From positions 806,001 to 870,000 of the forward strand of contig NZ_CP082909.1 in NCBI RefSeq assembly GCF_023822025.1: a stretch of DNA of 64,000 bases, written 5' to 3'. Positions within the stretch are counted from its first letter, which is position 1. Each line of letters begins with the position of its first letter. The notes beneath the pieces are model-generated. The model saw only the letters and a list, made by a program, of their open reading frames with translations. It made no database searches and was not told the DNA's origin. Position numbers and translations under genes: made by a program. Shown piece after piece: positions 46,790 to 55,195 of the stretch. Source of the stretch: Endozoicomonas sp. 4G. Lineage in GTDB: Bacteria; Pseudomonadota; Gammaproteobacteria; Pseudomonadales; Endozoicomonadaceae.

Positions 46790-48325
46790 ATGAAGCAGGT
46801 GAAGTCAGAGGATCTCTTTGACATTTTCGTGATTGGTGGTGGCATCAATGGTGTCGGTATTGCCGTTGATGCAGCTGGCCGGGGGCTAAAAGTAGGCCTG
46901 TGTGAGAAGTCTGATCTGGCCGGGGCGACCTCATCAGCCAGCAGCAAGCTAATTCATGGTGGTCTCAGATATCTGGAACATTATGAATTCCGGCTGGTTA
47001 AGGAATCGCTGGCAGAACGGGAGGTGCTCCTTAAAATGGCACCTCATATTGCTTTTCCCATGCGCTTTTGCCTGCCTCACAGACCTCACCTGAGACCGGC
47101 CTGGATGATTCGTGCCGGGCTGTTTCTGTACGACAATCTCAGTGCCCGGGTTTCTTTACAGGGGTCAAAATCCCTCAGGTTTGGTAAGGATTCTGCACTC
47201 AAAGAAGACTTCAGGAAAGGCTTCGAATATTCTGATGCCTGGGTGGATGATGCCCGTCTGGTGGTGCTGAATGCTATGGAACTTCAGAGAAAAGGGGGAG
47301 ACATTCGTACTCGCACTCAGGCGTTGCATGCTGAACGAAATCAGGGTGTCTGGCATATCACTTTACGGGACGAGATCACTGGAGAAGAGTCTGTTGTTCG
47401 AAGTCGTGCTCTGCTGAATGCGGCGGGTCCCTGGGTTCAATCTTTCTTTGACGAAGGGCTGAAGCAAAAATCCCCACGAAAAATCCGTTTGATCAAAGGC
47501 AGTCACATTATCGTTCCCCGTATTCATGAGGAACCTCGTGCCTACATTCTGCAGAATGAAGATAACCGGATTGTTTTTGTTATTCCTTATCTGAACAACT
47601 ATTCACTGGTGGGTACCACGGACGTTGAGTATAAGGGTGATCCCGCTGATGTGTTCTGCTCTGAGGACGAAAAACGCTATCTTTGCGACATCGTGAATAA
47701 ACACTTTAAACAATCGATCTCCCTGAATGACATTGTCTGGGATTACTCTGGAGTGCGCCCACTCTGTGAAGATGAGTCAGACTCTCCCCAAGCGATTACC
47801 CGTGACTACACCATGGAACTGGAAGATCAGGACGGTAAGGCACCGTTGTTGTCTGTCTTTGGCGGCAAACTCACCACCTATCGTAAGTTGGGTGAAGCGG
47901 CTGTTGGCAAACTTCAGCCTTATTTCCCTGATATGGGTGAAAGCTGGACCAAAGCGTGTCAGTTGCCTGGCAGTGAAGGGTTCAAGACTGTTCAGGAGAA
48001 CACTGAAGCACTCTGTCGTGCTTACCCCTGGTTGCCTCGGGAGATGGCTTCCCGCCTCAGTGGAACTTATGGAAATCTGAGCGCCCGTTTGTTGGGAGAG
48101 AGTCATTCACTGGATGATTTGGGTGAGCATTTTGGTGCCGGACTCTACGCTGTTGAAGTGGATTACCTGATTGAGCATGAATGGGCTTACCAGATTGAAG
48201 ACATCCTCTGGCGTAGGACCAAGCTGGGTATCGAGCTGGATGAATCTGGCAAGACCAGACTGGAAGCTTATCTGGCGAAGCGATTACCTGAACTGATTCC
48301 TGACAGGTTCATTGGTAAAAGTTAA
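46790..48325 (+). CDS. glpD: Aerobic glycerol-3-phosphate dehydrogenase
   Basis: A membrane-associated FAD enzyme that oxidises glycerol-3-phosphate to dihydroxyacetone phosphate and passes electrons to quinone. FAD-binding IFVIGGGINGVGIAVDAAGR, then SSKLIHGGLRYLEHYEFRLV, ARLVVLNAMELQRKGG, GSHIIVPRI, IPYLNNYSLVGTTDVEYKG and SVFGGKLTTYRKL are family motifs. 511 residues from the ATG at 46790; upstream in-frame non-ATG starts are less likely. It stands alone, without glpF or glpK, with two GlpR-like sites upstream. Confidence 0.95.
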   Translation: MKQVKSEDLFDIFVIGGGINGVGIAVDAAGRGLKVGLCEKSDLAGATSSASSKLIHGGLRYLEHYEFRLVKESLAEREVLLKMAPHIAFPMRFCLPHRPHLRPAWMIRAGLFLYDNLSARVSLQGSKSLRFGKDSALKEDFRKGFEYSDAWVDDARLVVLNAMELQRKGGDIRTRTQALHAERNQGVWHITLRDEITGEESVVRSRALLNAAGPWVQSFFDEGLKQKSPRKIRLIKGSHIIVPRIHEEPRAYILQNEDNRIVFVIPYLNNYSLVGTTDVEYKGDPADVFCSEDEKRYLCDIVNKHFKQSISLNDIVWDYSGVRPLCEDESDSPQAITRDYTMELEDQDGKAPLLSVFGGKLTTYRKLGEAAVGKLQPYFPDMGESWTKACQLPGSEGFKTVQENTEALCRAYPWLPREMASRLSGTYGNLSARLLGESHSLDDLGEHFGAGLYAVEVDYLIEHEWAYQIEDILWRRTKLGIELDESGKTRLEAYLAKRLPELIPDRFIGKS

Positions 48326-48337
48326 TTTCTGGAGAAA

Positions 48338-48368
48338 ATGAAAGGTGGAGACATCAGCCACCTTTCAT
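48338..48368. terminator. Hairpin between glpD and the GGDEF/EAL gene
   Basis: An 11-bp stem ATGAAAGGTGG / CCACCTTTCAT with a 9-base loop between convergent genes; on the minus strand a TTTT tract follows. Probably bidirectional. Confidence 0.7.
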
Positions 48369-48372
48369 GTGT

Positions 48373-50433
48373 TTATGAGTTTGCAGGCTTGTTTTTCCAG
48401 GCTCTCAGGAATTCGACAAACTCATGATCAGGAATGGGTTTACTGTAAAAATAACCCTGGCCTTCTGTGCATCCTGAGTTGATCAGGTGTGTTTCCTGTT
48501 CTTTGGTTTCAACACCTTCAGCGATGACTTCAATGCCAAAGCTGCGACCCAGTTGAATAATGGCTTCAACGATAACCGTGTTTTCCTTGTTTTCCGGTAT
48601 CCCTTCGACAAACGATTTATCTATTTTCAACTTATCGAATGGAAACTGTTTCAGGTAACTCAGTGAGGAGTAGCCTGTGCCGAAATCATCCATTGCAAGG
48701 GTGATTCCCGTTGCCTTGATATTATTGAGCTGTTCTGAGGAAAGCTTAATGTCTTCCATAATGGAGGTCTCGGTCACTTCAATTTCCAGCAACCGGGGTG
48801 GAATCTGGTATTTATTCAACAGGTACTTGATGCGGTCAACGATATTTTTATCTCTTAGCTGAATGGCAGAAAGGTTCACGGCAATTCTCAAATCATGGAA
48901 CTCTGTTTTATGCCACTCATGGAGCTGGTGGCAAGCGGACTCGAGCACCCAGTCACCTATAGGAATGATGTCCAGATTGTCTTCTGCCATAGGGATAAAC
49001 ATGTCCGGTGAAATAAGTCCCTTTTCAGGATGTTTCCAGCGAAGTAAAGCCTCGGCACCCACCATCTGCAGGGTCTTGAAATCAATCTGTGGTTGATAAA
49101 CCAGGCTCATTTCATGATGCTCCAGGGCTTCATGAAGATCCCTTTCAAGCCGCTTGCGCTGGCGGATCTCGGTGTCGATAGACGCAATATAAAACTGGTA
49201 GCGGTTCTGGCTTCGGGACTTGGCCATGATCATGGCGAATTCGGCCTGTTGCAGGAGCTTATCCACTTCCTGACCATCGTCAGGAAATAGAGTGATGCCC
49301 ACAGTGCCACTGATGGTTATCTTCTCGTCGTCCACTGTAATAGGGGCTGCCAGCTGTTTCAGAAGGGTCTGGGCCATTTCAGCGGCTGCATAAGGTTGGG
49401 TGCTACTGGCAAGGATGATGGCAAACTGGTCCTCTCCAAGCTTGCCAATAAAACCTTTATTACCAATATGATTTCTCAGGCGATCTGCAATTTTGACCAG
49501 CACATGTTCTGCTGCATTGAAGTTAAAGTGAGCGTTCAGTGATTTGAAGTCGTCAAGGCCAAGACAGAGAATGGCAATATGACCATCAGTACTTGCGGGT
49601 TTCTTGATCAGGCTCTGAAGGTGCTTCTGCAAGGTTTTTCGGTTTGGCAGGCGAGTTAAATAATCGTACTGAGACAGTCTCATGATCTGAGCTTCAGCTT
49701 TCTGCCTCAGGTTCAGGTTTCGTTCTATTGATTCCAAAAGCTGATTCGCGGTTCTCACCCAGAGGCCCAGCTCATTGTCCTGATGGCCTTTAGGCATGGG
49801 CAGTTTATGAGAGCCGGGCGCGTCCGGGTTAATCTGTGACAGATGTTTGATCAAACGGTTCAGAGGTTTGGTAAGAATCAACGAATAGATCATATAGAGC
49901 AGCAATGCCATGGCAACGGCTCTGAAAATACCGCTGACCAGGACAATCAGTGAGCGCTGGATGAACTCCTGTCCATGATAGGCTGTATCAATGGCCAAAA
50001 GCAGCTCGCCGTAATATTCATCAAAAGGTTCTTCCCGATAAAGAGGAGTACGATAAATTCGAACAGGTTCAAACAGGTAGTCCGAAAGTTGGCGATACCT
50101 TGAGCTGGAAAGATCACGTTTCAGCACAGCAAGCTCAGGTTCATCGGGTATTTCAATCGCTGCAATGTGGACTGACTGGTGCTCCATTAACCCGGTAAGA
50201 ATCTCTTTTCCCATTCTGGGTTCAAGTCTATAGGCGGCCTGAATGGCGGGCTCTCTGATCATGGCCAGTATTTGCAGGGCTTCGGAATCAATGATTTTAC
50301 TGGATTGGCGGGCATCAAAGAAAATCTGAACACAACTGATAGCAATACCCAGTAAGCAGGCTGCCATCAGAACCGCTTTAAGCAATTTGGCAGATAAGCG
50401 TTGCTTAGCATCAATGCCTGTGCTGGTTTCCAT
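48373..50433 (-). CDS. Membrane GGDEF/EAL protein, likely c-di-GMP phosphodiesterase
   Basis: A 686-residue membrane sensor. One helix at residues 18-38 (LKAVLMAACLLGIAISCVQI), an extracytoplasmic domain, a second helix near 165-190, a HAMP-like segment, a GGDEF domain and an EAL domain. The GGDEF signature is changed to GEDQF in GKLGEDQFAIIL, so diguanylate cyclase activity is unlikely. The EAL domain keeps EALLRW, DDFGTGYSSLSYL, KIDKSFV and EGVET, which fits an active phosphodiesterase that hydrolyses c-di-GMP. A single gene; signal unknown. Confidence 0.92.
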   Translation of the reverse strand: METSTGIDAKQRLSAKLLKAVLMAACLLGIAISCVQIFFDARQSSKIIDSEALQILAMIREPAIQAAYRLEPRMGKEILTGLMEHQSVHIAAIEIPDEPELAVLKRDLSSSRYRQLSDYLFEPVRIYRTPLYREEPFDEYYGELLLAIDTAYHGQEFIQRSLIVLVSGIFRAVAMALLLYMIYSLILTKPLNRLIKHLSQINPDAPGSHKLPMPKGHQDNELGLWVRTANQLLESIERNLNLRQKAEAQIMRLSQYDYLTRLPNRKTLQKHLQSLIKKPASTDGHIAILCLGLDDFKSLNAHFNFNAAEHVLVKIADRLRNHIGNKGFIGKLGEDQFAIILASSTQPYAAAEMAQTLLKQLAAPITVDDEKITISGTVGITLFPDDGQEVDKLLQQAEFAMIMAKSRSQNRYQFYIASIDTEIRQRKRLERDLHEALEHHEMSLVYQPQIDFKTLQMVGAEALLRWKHPEKGLISPDMFIPMAEDNLDIIPIGDWVLESACHQLHEWHKTEFHDLRIAVNLSAIQLRDKNIVDRIKYLLNKYQIPPRLLEIEVTETSIMEDIKLSSEQLNNIKATGITLAMDDFGTGYSSLSYLKQFPFDKLKIDKSFVEGIPENKENTVIVEAIIQLGRSFGIEVIAEGVETKEQETHLINSGCTEGQGYFYSKPIPDHEFVEFLRAWKNKPANS

Positions 50434-50976
50434 ATTCTTTGACTTCTTTCGATGCCATCCGTAGAACGTTTTTCAACGACAGACTTCATTGAGGCTGGCT
50501 GTTTATTAAAAAAACTAGGTGTTGATCAGGAGATTTTTATTTCCTTGTGAAATTAACTATAGAAAGTTAAGAGCGATCTACTAATACGAAATTGTAATTT
50601 TTAAACAGGGTTTTAATTAGGTTTTAATTGGGTTGGATAATTGTCGGAAGGTTTTTTTATTTTCTTTTTTTTTAAAAGTGATGGTAAATTGGCAAGTTTC
50701 TTAAACTACGGGCAGATTCAGACCTTAGTCCTGCAGCAATGACGCTAAAAATTTGGTAAACGGCACAATATCCTGCTGCACGCTGGCAGCTTCAAGTGCT
50801 TGCATTTGACATACTCACCACCCTAAAGGATGGTGATTCTGCACTAATTAGATAGTGCAGGCTTCAGCCTCACGGCTTTAGCAGTTTCCTGTTGCCGACG
50901 ACATTACAGCATCGTTCGCTTGGCAGGCTCTAAGGGTATGACCTACCCCGAATTTCGTATATGTGCATTTATGCTA
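50434..50976. other. Intergenic region, AT-rich, with an insertion sequence remnant
   Basis: More than 500 bases without a gene. The left part (to about 50700) is very AT-rich with A and T runs and should hold the promoter of the GGDEF/EAL gene. The right part contains the IS200/IS605 end listed separately and runs into the IS630-type element. Confidence 0.6.
50806..50974 (-). mobile_element. Right end of an IS200/IS605-type element with a tnpB tail remnant
   Basis: Read on the minus strand, the segment ends in a hairpin (arms around CACCATCC / GGGTGGTGA, plus 50815-50836) followed by TATGTCAA, the pattern of IS200/IS605 right ends. Before it a frame reads VGHTLRACQA, and a region after its stop reads REAEACTI, both of which I associate with TnpB C-termini and their 3' region. 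Two more small hairpins lie in between (50840-50860 and 50860-50882). The rest of tnpB is missing; the IS630-type element begins directly beside it. Confidence 0.5.
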
Positions 50977-51005
50977 AACCCAAACCATCTAGAAAACCGG
51001 AGTTT
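50974..51005 (+). repeat. Left terminal inverted repeat of the IS630-type element
   Basis: Thirty-two bases (starts CTAAACCCAAACC, ends CCGGAGTTT) perfectly inverted at 52256-52287. The TA at 50975-50976 would be the target duplication. Confidence 0.92.
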
Positions 51006-52284
51006 AATGGATTGGTACCTAGCGCACCCCGGTATAGGGAAGGTGCGCAATCACAGTCGTTCATTTACCTGTATGACTACGCCCACTACGACATGCCAAG
51101 CCCGTCGCTATAAGTAAGATAGTTTTCATTTTTTCTTGCTTACCCATGGTATTAAAAGTCTCCCCTCAACAGTGGCAGCAGACACAAGATTGTCTGCTCC
51201 AGCAGTCCATACATGCAGCTCACCCACGTACACGAGAGCGCTTTTCTGCGCTCTATCAAGTGGCACAGGGTTCTTCTGCAACTCAGGTTGCCAAGCAATT
51301 GGGGCGGCATCTCGAAACGGTCACTGACTGGATTCACCGCTACAATTCAAAGGGGCCGGAGGCTATGGTTTATAAGCGGACTGGGGGCCGCCCCCCTTTT
51401 GTCAAATTATCAGTAAAGCTGCTGCTTGCCTGATTGACCGGACACTGGAAAAAGCAGCTAACCAGGAAAGTTCTCTTAACTCACCTCGCTGGACGTTGAA
51501 ATACTTGGTTCAATGGTGTTGGGATTGCTTTCAGGTACGATGTTGCCGTGAGACCATACGACAGGTTCTTAAACGGCAGGGGTATTCATGGAAGAAAGCC
51601 AAAAACTGCTCAACAAGGCTGACTCGGTAAAACGGGCTACCTTTCTTGAAACTTTAAAGCCGTTGCTGTCAGAAGCCACTTTCCAGAAACGCCTGCTGGT
51701 CTACATTGACGAAGCTCATATTCATCAAGATGCCGATATTGGCTATGGCTGGTCCCGTAAAGGCGAAAGACTCTGGGTCAGTTCACACTCTCCAAAGCTG
51801 GCTGACAAGATCACCTTCTACGGAATCTATTACTACAATTTTGGTCAGGTCAGAATGTGGCCTTATCCCTGTGGGCGGAAAGAGCACACCGTTAATGTTC
51901 TGGAACGAATCAGGCAGGAGAACCCTGACAGGAAAATCGACATTGTGTGGGATGGTGCATCATGGCATACCGCACACTTTGTAAGGGACGCGGGGCTACG
52001 CCTGAATTTGAACATTATCCAGATGCCAGCCTACAGCCCTGACTTTATGCCTGTAGAAGCCTTATGGCGCTGGTTCCGGGAAGATGTTACATACCATCAC
52101 TGCCATAAAACGGCAGAAGATCTGCTCGAAGCCGCAAAAAAATTCGTTGAACGTATAAACCGAAATCCTGAAAAAGTAGCTGACAGACTCTGGGTCAAAG
52201 ATTCTCTTAATGATGAAGAAGAGCGCCTAAGGGCAAACAATCTGTCAGAGTGGTAAAACTCCGGTTTTCTAGATGGTTTGGGTT
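50977..52284 (+). mobile_element. IS630-family insertion sequence, frameshifted
   Basis: A 1308-bp element with perfect terminal inverted repeats flanked by TA on both sides (50975-50976 and 52285-52286), the target duplication of IS630 elements. It carries one transposase gene in two broken parts. The left end abuts an IS200/IS605 remnant; the right end lies about 40 bases from the solute-binding protein gene. Confidence 0.92.
51146..52256 (+). pseudogene. IS630 transposase with two frame changes
   Basis: The first part (51146-51433) is the helix-turn-helix domain (GSSATQVAKQLGRHLETVTD, then RTGGRPPF). After a run of C and T at 51391-51400 similarity continues in the -1 frame (from QIISKAAACLIDRTLEKAAN to LKRQGYSWKKAK), and after CAAAAAC near 51600 in a further -1 frame (from KLLNKADS), which forms the 51588-52256 frame. 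The DDE residues are present: YIDEAHIHQD, IVWDGASWHT and PVEALWRWF. Either two mutations inactivated it or frameshifting is used. The frames and joins were read by eye. Confidence 0.85.
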
Positions 52285-52287
52285 TAG
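52256..52287 (-). repeat. Right terminal inverted repeat of the IS630-type element
   Basis: Exact inverse of 50974-51005. It begins at the final base of the transposase stop codon. Confidence 0.92.
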
Positions 52288-52322
52288 AACTATTGTCCTT
52301 TGATAACTCTAAAGTCGAGTAC

Positions 52323-53090
52323 TTACAGGTACTCTTCCAAAATTTGATCAATAACACCTTCTGCCTTTAATTCCTGAAGAATGGTGTTGATCTTTTTCCC
52401 GTGCTGCTCAGCAGACTTACTGAACATGAAGGTTACTGGCACACAGTCGAATCTTTTTCCTGTGGCAAAGAGTCCTGTAAACCGGGTTTTCATCAGATGC
52501 TGTGCTACCAGTTCATCCATCAGTGCTGCGTCACTGCGACCTTTCTCCAGAAGCTTTAACACATGCAGCTCATCCTTGGAGTTGTTACGAATTACTTCCC
52601 CTGACTGAAAGTAAGGCTCAAACGTCTTATAGGTATAATTTTGCACCACTCCAAGCCGCTTGCCCCGGAGATCGCTGGGTTGGCTCACTCCCTGGTCGCT
52701 GTATTTTAGCTGGACAATCACTTCGCAGTGCTCTGAAAAAGGTTCAGTGAAATAAACTTTCTCAGCCACTCTTTCCCGCCATTGGGGGGAGCTCCAGGCT
52801 TCCAGGTCCAGACTGCCATTGCCTACTTTGTAAATGATTCGGTTGAAAGGGTAGTACTCTTCTACGAAGTCATAGTTGCTTCGTTGGCTGACGGCTTCAA
52901 GGATTTTCTGCACAATGCCTTTTTTACCATCTTTACCATCGATCCAGAAAAGAGGAGGATAGTTTGTTGGAAACAGCCCTGTTGAGATAGCAATTCTGTC
53001 TTCATCAGCCAGAGTAAGGGCACTGGGTAGCAGCAGGCAGAAGATCAGCAGTTGTAGTCCGTACTTTTTTTTGTTGTTGAACACTCGCAT
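52323..53090 (-). CDS. Periplasmic solute-binding protein, family 3
   Basis: A 255-residue SBP_bac_3-type protein. I start at the ATG at 53090; the frame extends further but overlaps the upstream gene. A signal peptide (residues 1-28, hydrophobic core GLQLLIFCLLLPSALTLA) is followed by a two-lobe binding domain with PPLFWIDGKDGKKGIVQKIL, then LRGKRLGVVQNYTYKTFEPY and RSDAALMDELVA. Such proteins bind amino acids or polar solutes; no transport genes are adjacent, so it may be a stand-alone sensor-like binder. Probably coexpressed with the sanA-like gene upstream (13-base gap). Confidence 0.88.
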   Translation of the reverse strand: MRVFNNKKKYGLQLLIFCLLLPSALTLADEDRIAISTGLFPTNYPPLFWIDGKDGKKGIVQKILEAVSQRSNYDFVEEYYPFNRIIYKVGNGSLDLEAWSSPQWRERVAEKVYFTEPFSEHCEVIVQLKYSDQGVSQPSDLRGKRLGVVQNYTYKTFEPYFQSGEVIRNNSKDELHVLKLLEKGRSDAALMDELVAQHLMKTRFTGLFATGKRFDCVPVTFMFSKSAEQHGKKINTILQELKAEGVIDQILEEYL

Positions 53091-53103
53091 TGCAGATCTC
53101 AGC

Positions 53104-53772
53104 CTATGTCGGAGGTGTATGACCAATATCGATCGTGGGTCCCAGGTATTTAGGGCCGGTGTTTAACCAGTGAACTTCCAGAACGGCCAGAACCCTGGCC
53201 AGCATCTCCCTGGTTTTATTGCTCAGGTCGCTGTTGGCTCCGTCGCCCGCGTTGAAAGCAATAGCATTAATATTGTTATTCTGGGCGATATAAAGTGCCC
53301 GTTTATTGTGATAGGCCTGTGAAATGATGGTGAACCGGTCAAGCCCGAAGACAAACTTTGCCCTTAGAATAGAGTCCAGAGTTCGAAAACCGGCATAATC
53401 CCGGTAGATTTTTTCAGCAGGAATCCCCATTTTCAAAAGGTCTTTGCGGATGGTGCTGGGCTCATCATAATAAGGCGTTCCATTGTCACCACTGATCAAA
53501 ATGTAATCGATTTTATTTCGGGTGTAGAGAAGGTACGCCGCCTTGAGCCTGAGATCATAATGATCGTTATTGCCTCCTTCGCGGGCATATTTACTGGTGC
53601 CGAGCAGGACACCCACTTCGTTGTATGAAATGCTTTCTACATTGTCATAAAGCCGTGAGCTGGTTTTGGTATTGACCAGCCAGTTAGCGACAGAGATCAG
53701 GGAAATGAGTCCTATCGCAGCAACGGCAAACAACCCTGTAACAGCTTTCAGGCGGGTCAGTCTGCCCTCCAT
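53104..53772 (-). CDS. sanA: SanA-like inner-membrane protein (DUF218)
   Basis: A 222-residue protein like E. coli SanA, a barrier-function protein related to vancomycin resistance at high temperature. One N-terminal helix (VTGLFAVAAIGLISLISVAN), then the DUF218 domain: EVGVLLGTSKYAREGGNNDH, DYILISGDNGTPYYDEPSTI, RKDLLKMGIPAEKIYRDYAG, FRTLDSILRAKFVFGLDRFT, then AYHNKRALYIAQNNNINAIA. The biochemical role is not established. Upstream of the solute-binding protein gene. Confidence 0.93.
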   Translation of the reverse strand: MEGRLTRLKAVTGLFAVAAIGLISLISVANWLVNTKTSSRLYDNVESISYNEVGVLLGTSKYAREGGNNDHYDLRLKAAYLLYTRNKIDYILISGDNGTPYYDEPSTIRKDLLKMGIPAEKIYRDYAGFRTLDSILRAKFVFGLDRFTIISQAYHNKRALYIAQNNNINAIAFNAGDGANSDLSNKTREMLARVLAVLEVHWLNTGPKYLGPTIDIGHTPPT

Positions 53773-53854
53773 TCGGAAGTCTCCGCAAAATAAGAAATTC
53801 AGAGACAGTTAACCATAATCATCCTGTTGGTTAAAGGCTATCGGACTCAGATCT

Positions 53855-55069
53855 TTACCTCAATGGGATACCCTGTACTTCTTTACAAACCTCCTGTCCT
53901 TCAGGGCGGGGTTCCTTGAGCTCTTCCAAAATATCTTTGAATTCACTGGCGATAAACCTTGAAGCCTGATGATTGGGAATGCCCAGCGATTCCAGTGAGA
54001 GAAACTGGTGATGGGTGGCAATGGCCGCCTGAAACTTTTTGACCACTTGTTCCGGGGTAGAAGCCAGAAAAGCCAGTTTTCTGCGGATCAGAAAGTTGTC
54101 TGCTTCGGGTTCAGCAATGTGGATAACCGGTTTTCCCTTGTAGAGTGCCATGGTTCCAATAGAGGATTTATGAACCATAACAGCGACAGATATTTTTGTG
54201 AGAACCGCTGTTGAATGACGATTATTTTCCATCAACCGGACATTTCCGGCAGCTATTTCCTTAATCAAGCGTCGCTCGATCTCACCATTGGTCTTAGGGT
54301 GGTGGGTGACCAGAAAGGCCACGGACGGCATCTTTCGGGTGGCTTCAAGAAAGACTCTGAAATACTCTTCATACGTGTCGTCATAGCCACCGGCAAATGT
54401 CACAACAGGCTCATTGGGACCAAGGTTTAGTTCAAGGCGGACAGACCGGTCATCCGTTTGACGGTAAATATCATCCCAGGCCTCAAGGGCTGGTTGTCCG
54501 GTTACCAGATACAGGGGAGTAGGACAAAGTACAAGGTCGTTAAAACTTACCCCGGTTGCGCTGCTGGGAAGATGGAATTCATCGATTGTTCGAATGGTTT
54601 TCAGAAACGCCTGCACATATTCCTGGTTGGTAATGTCATCAAAATTATCATACAAAGCCATAGTGAAGCTGCCTTGTTGCTTCATGTAGTTGAGAATCTG
54701 AGCCTGTGCAGCACTGGCCATTCCGGCATAGACGATCTTAGGGTTAATGCGTTGCGATAACTCAAGGAGAGCGCTCTCCGGCCAAGCGGTTTCCCGATTG
54801 TTGCGGAGCTGCTCTGGGTCGGGTACAGAAATAGTAAGGTTGAGCGGATGATTCCGGAAAATTTCTGCAGCCCTGCCCATCGATAAAATGCGGTAGTTGA
54901 GACCCTGCTTTTTCAAAGCTTTTTCAAGCTGCTTAAACGCATTACTTTCGCCTTGGTCATAAGCGACCAGAAGAACATCAATTTTCTGTGTTGCCAGTGC
55001 ATTGGAGCTGAAAATGTTTACAAAGAAACAAACAAACAACGCACAGAGAGTGTTTACATAGTTTTCCAT
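53855..55069 (-). CDS. Exported GT-B-like protein of unknown function
   Basis: A 404-residue protein. The start at 55069 follows GGAGG by four bases; the longer frame adds 20 polar residues. The N-terminus (ENYVNTLCALFVCFFVNIFS, then SNALATQ) is a signal peptide. The mature part has two Rossmann-like halves: DVLLVAYDQGESNAFKQLEK early, and FLVTHHPKTNGEIERRLIKE, then TAVLTKISVAVMVHKSSIGT and GKPVIHIAEPEADNFLIRRK, reminiscent of GT-B glycosyltransferases or UDP-GlcNAc 2-epimerase-like proteins. Such folds are normally cytoplasmic, so export is unusual. No nucleotide-sugar residues can be assigned by eye. Confidence 0.65.
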   Translation of the reverse strand: MENYVNTLCALFVCFFVNIFSSNALATQKIDVLLVAYDQGESNAFKQLEKALKKQGLNYRILSMGRAAEIFRNHPLNLTISVPDPEQLRNNRETAWPESALLELSQRINPKIVYAGMASAAQAQILNYMKQQGSFTMALYDNFDDITNQEYVQAFLKTIRTIDEFHLPSSATGVSFNDLVLCPTPLYLVTGQPALEAWDDIYRQTDDRSVRLELNLGPNEPVVTFAGGYDDTYEEYFRVFLEATRKMPSVAFLVTHHPKTNGEIERRLIKEIAAGNVRLMENNRHSTAVLTKISVAVMVHKSSIGTMALYKGKPVIHIAEPEADNFLIRRKLAFLASTPEQVVKKFQAAIATHHQFLSLESLGIPNHQASRFIASEFKDILEELKEPRPEGQEVCKEVQGIPLR

Positions 55070-55195
55070 ACTGCCTCCATTGGAATCCCCGTTACTGGTT
55101 TTTATCCATTTTTGAAACAGGGAAACCAACAGTCTGGTACAGAATTCCGTTTTAGGAAAGTTTGGCGGTGGGTTATTTTTTAGCCTTTCAGGCAG

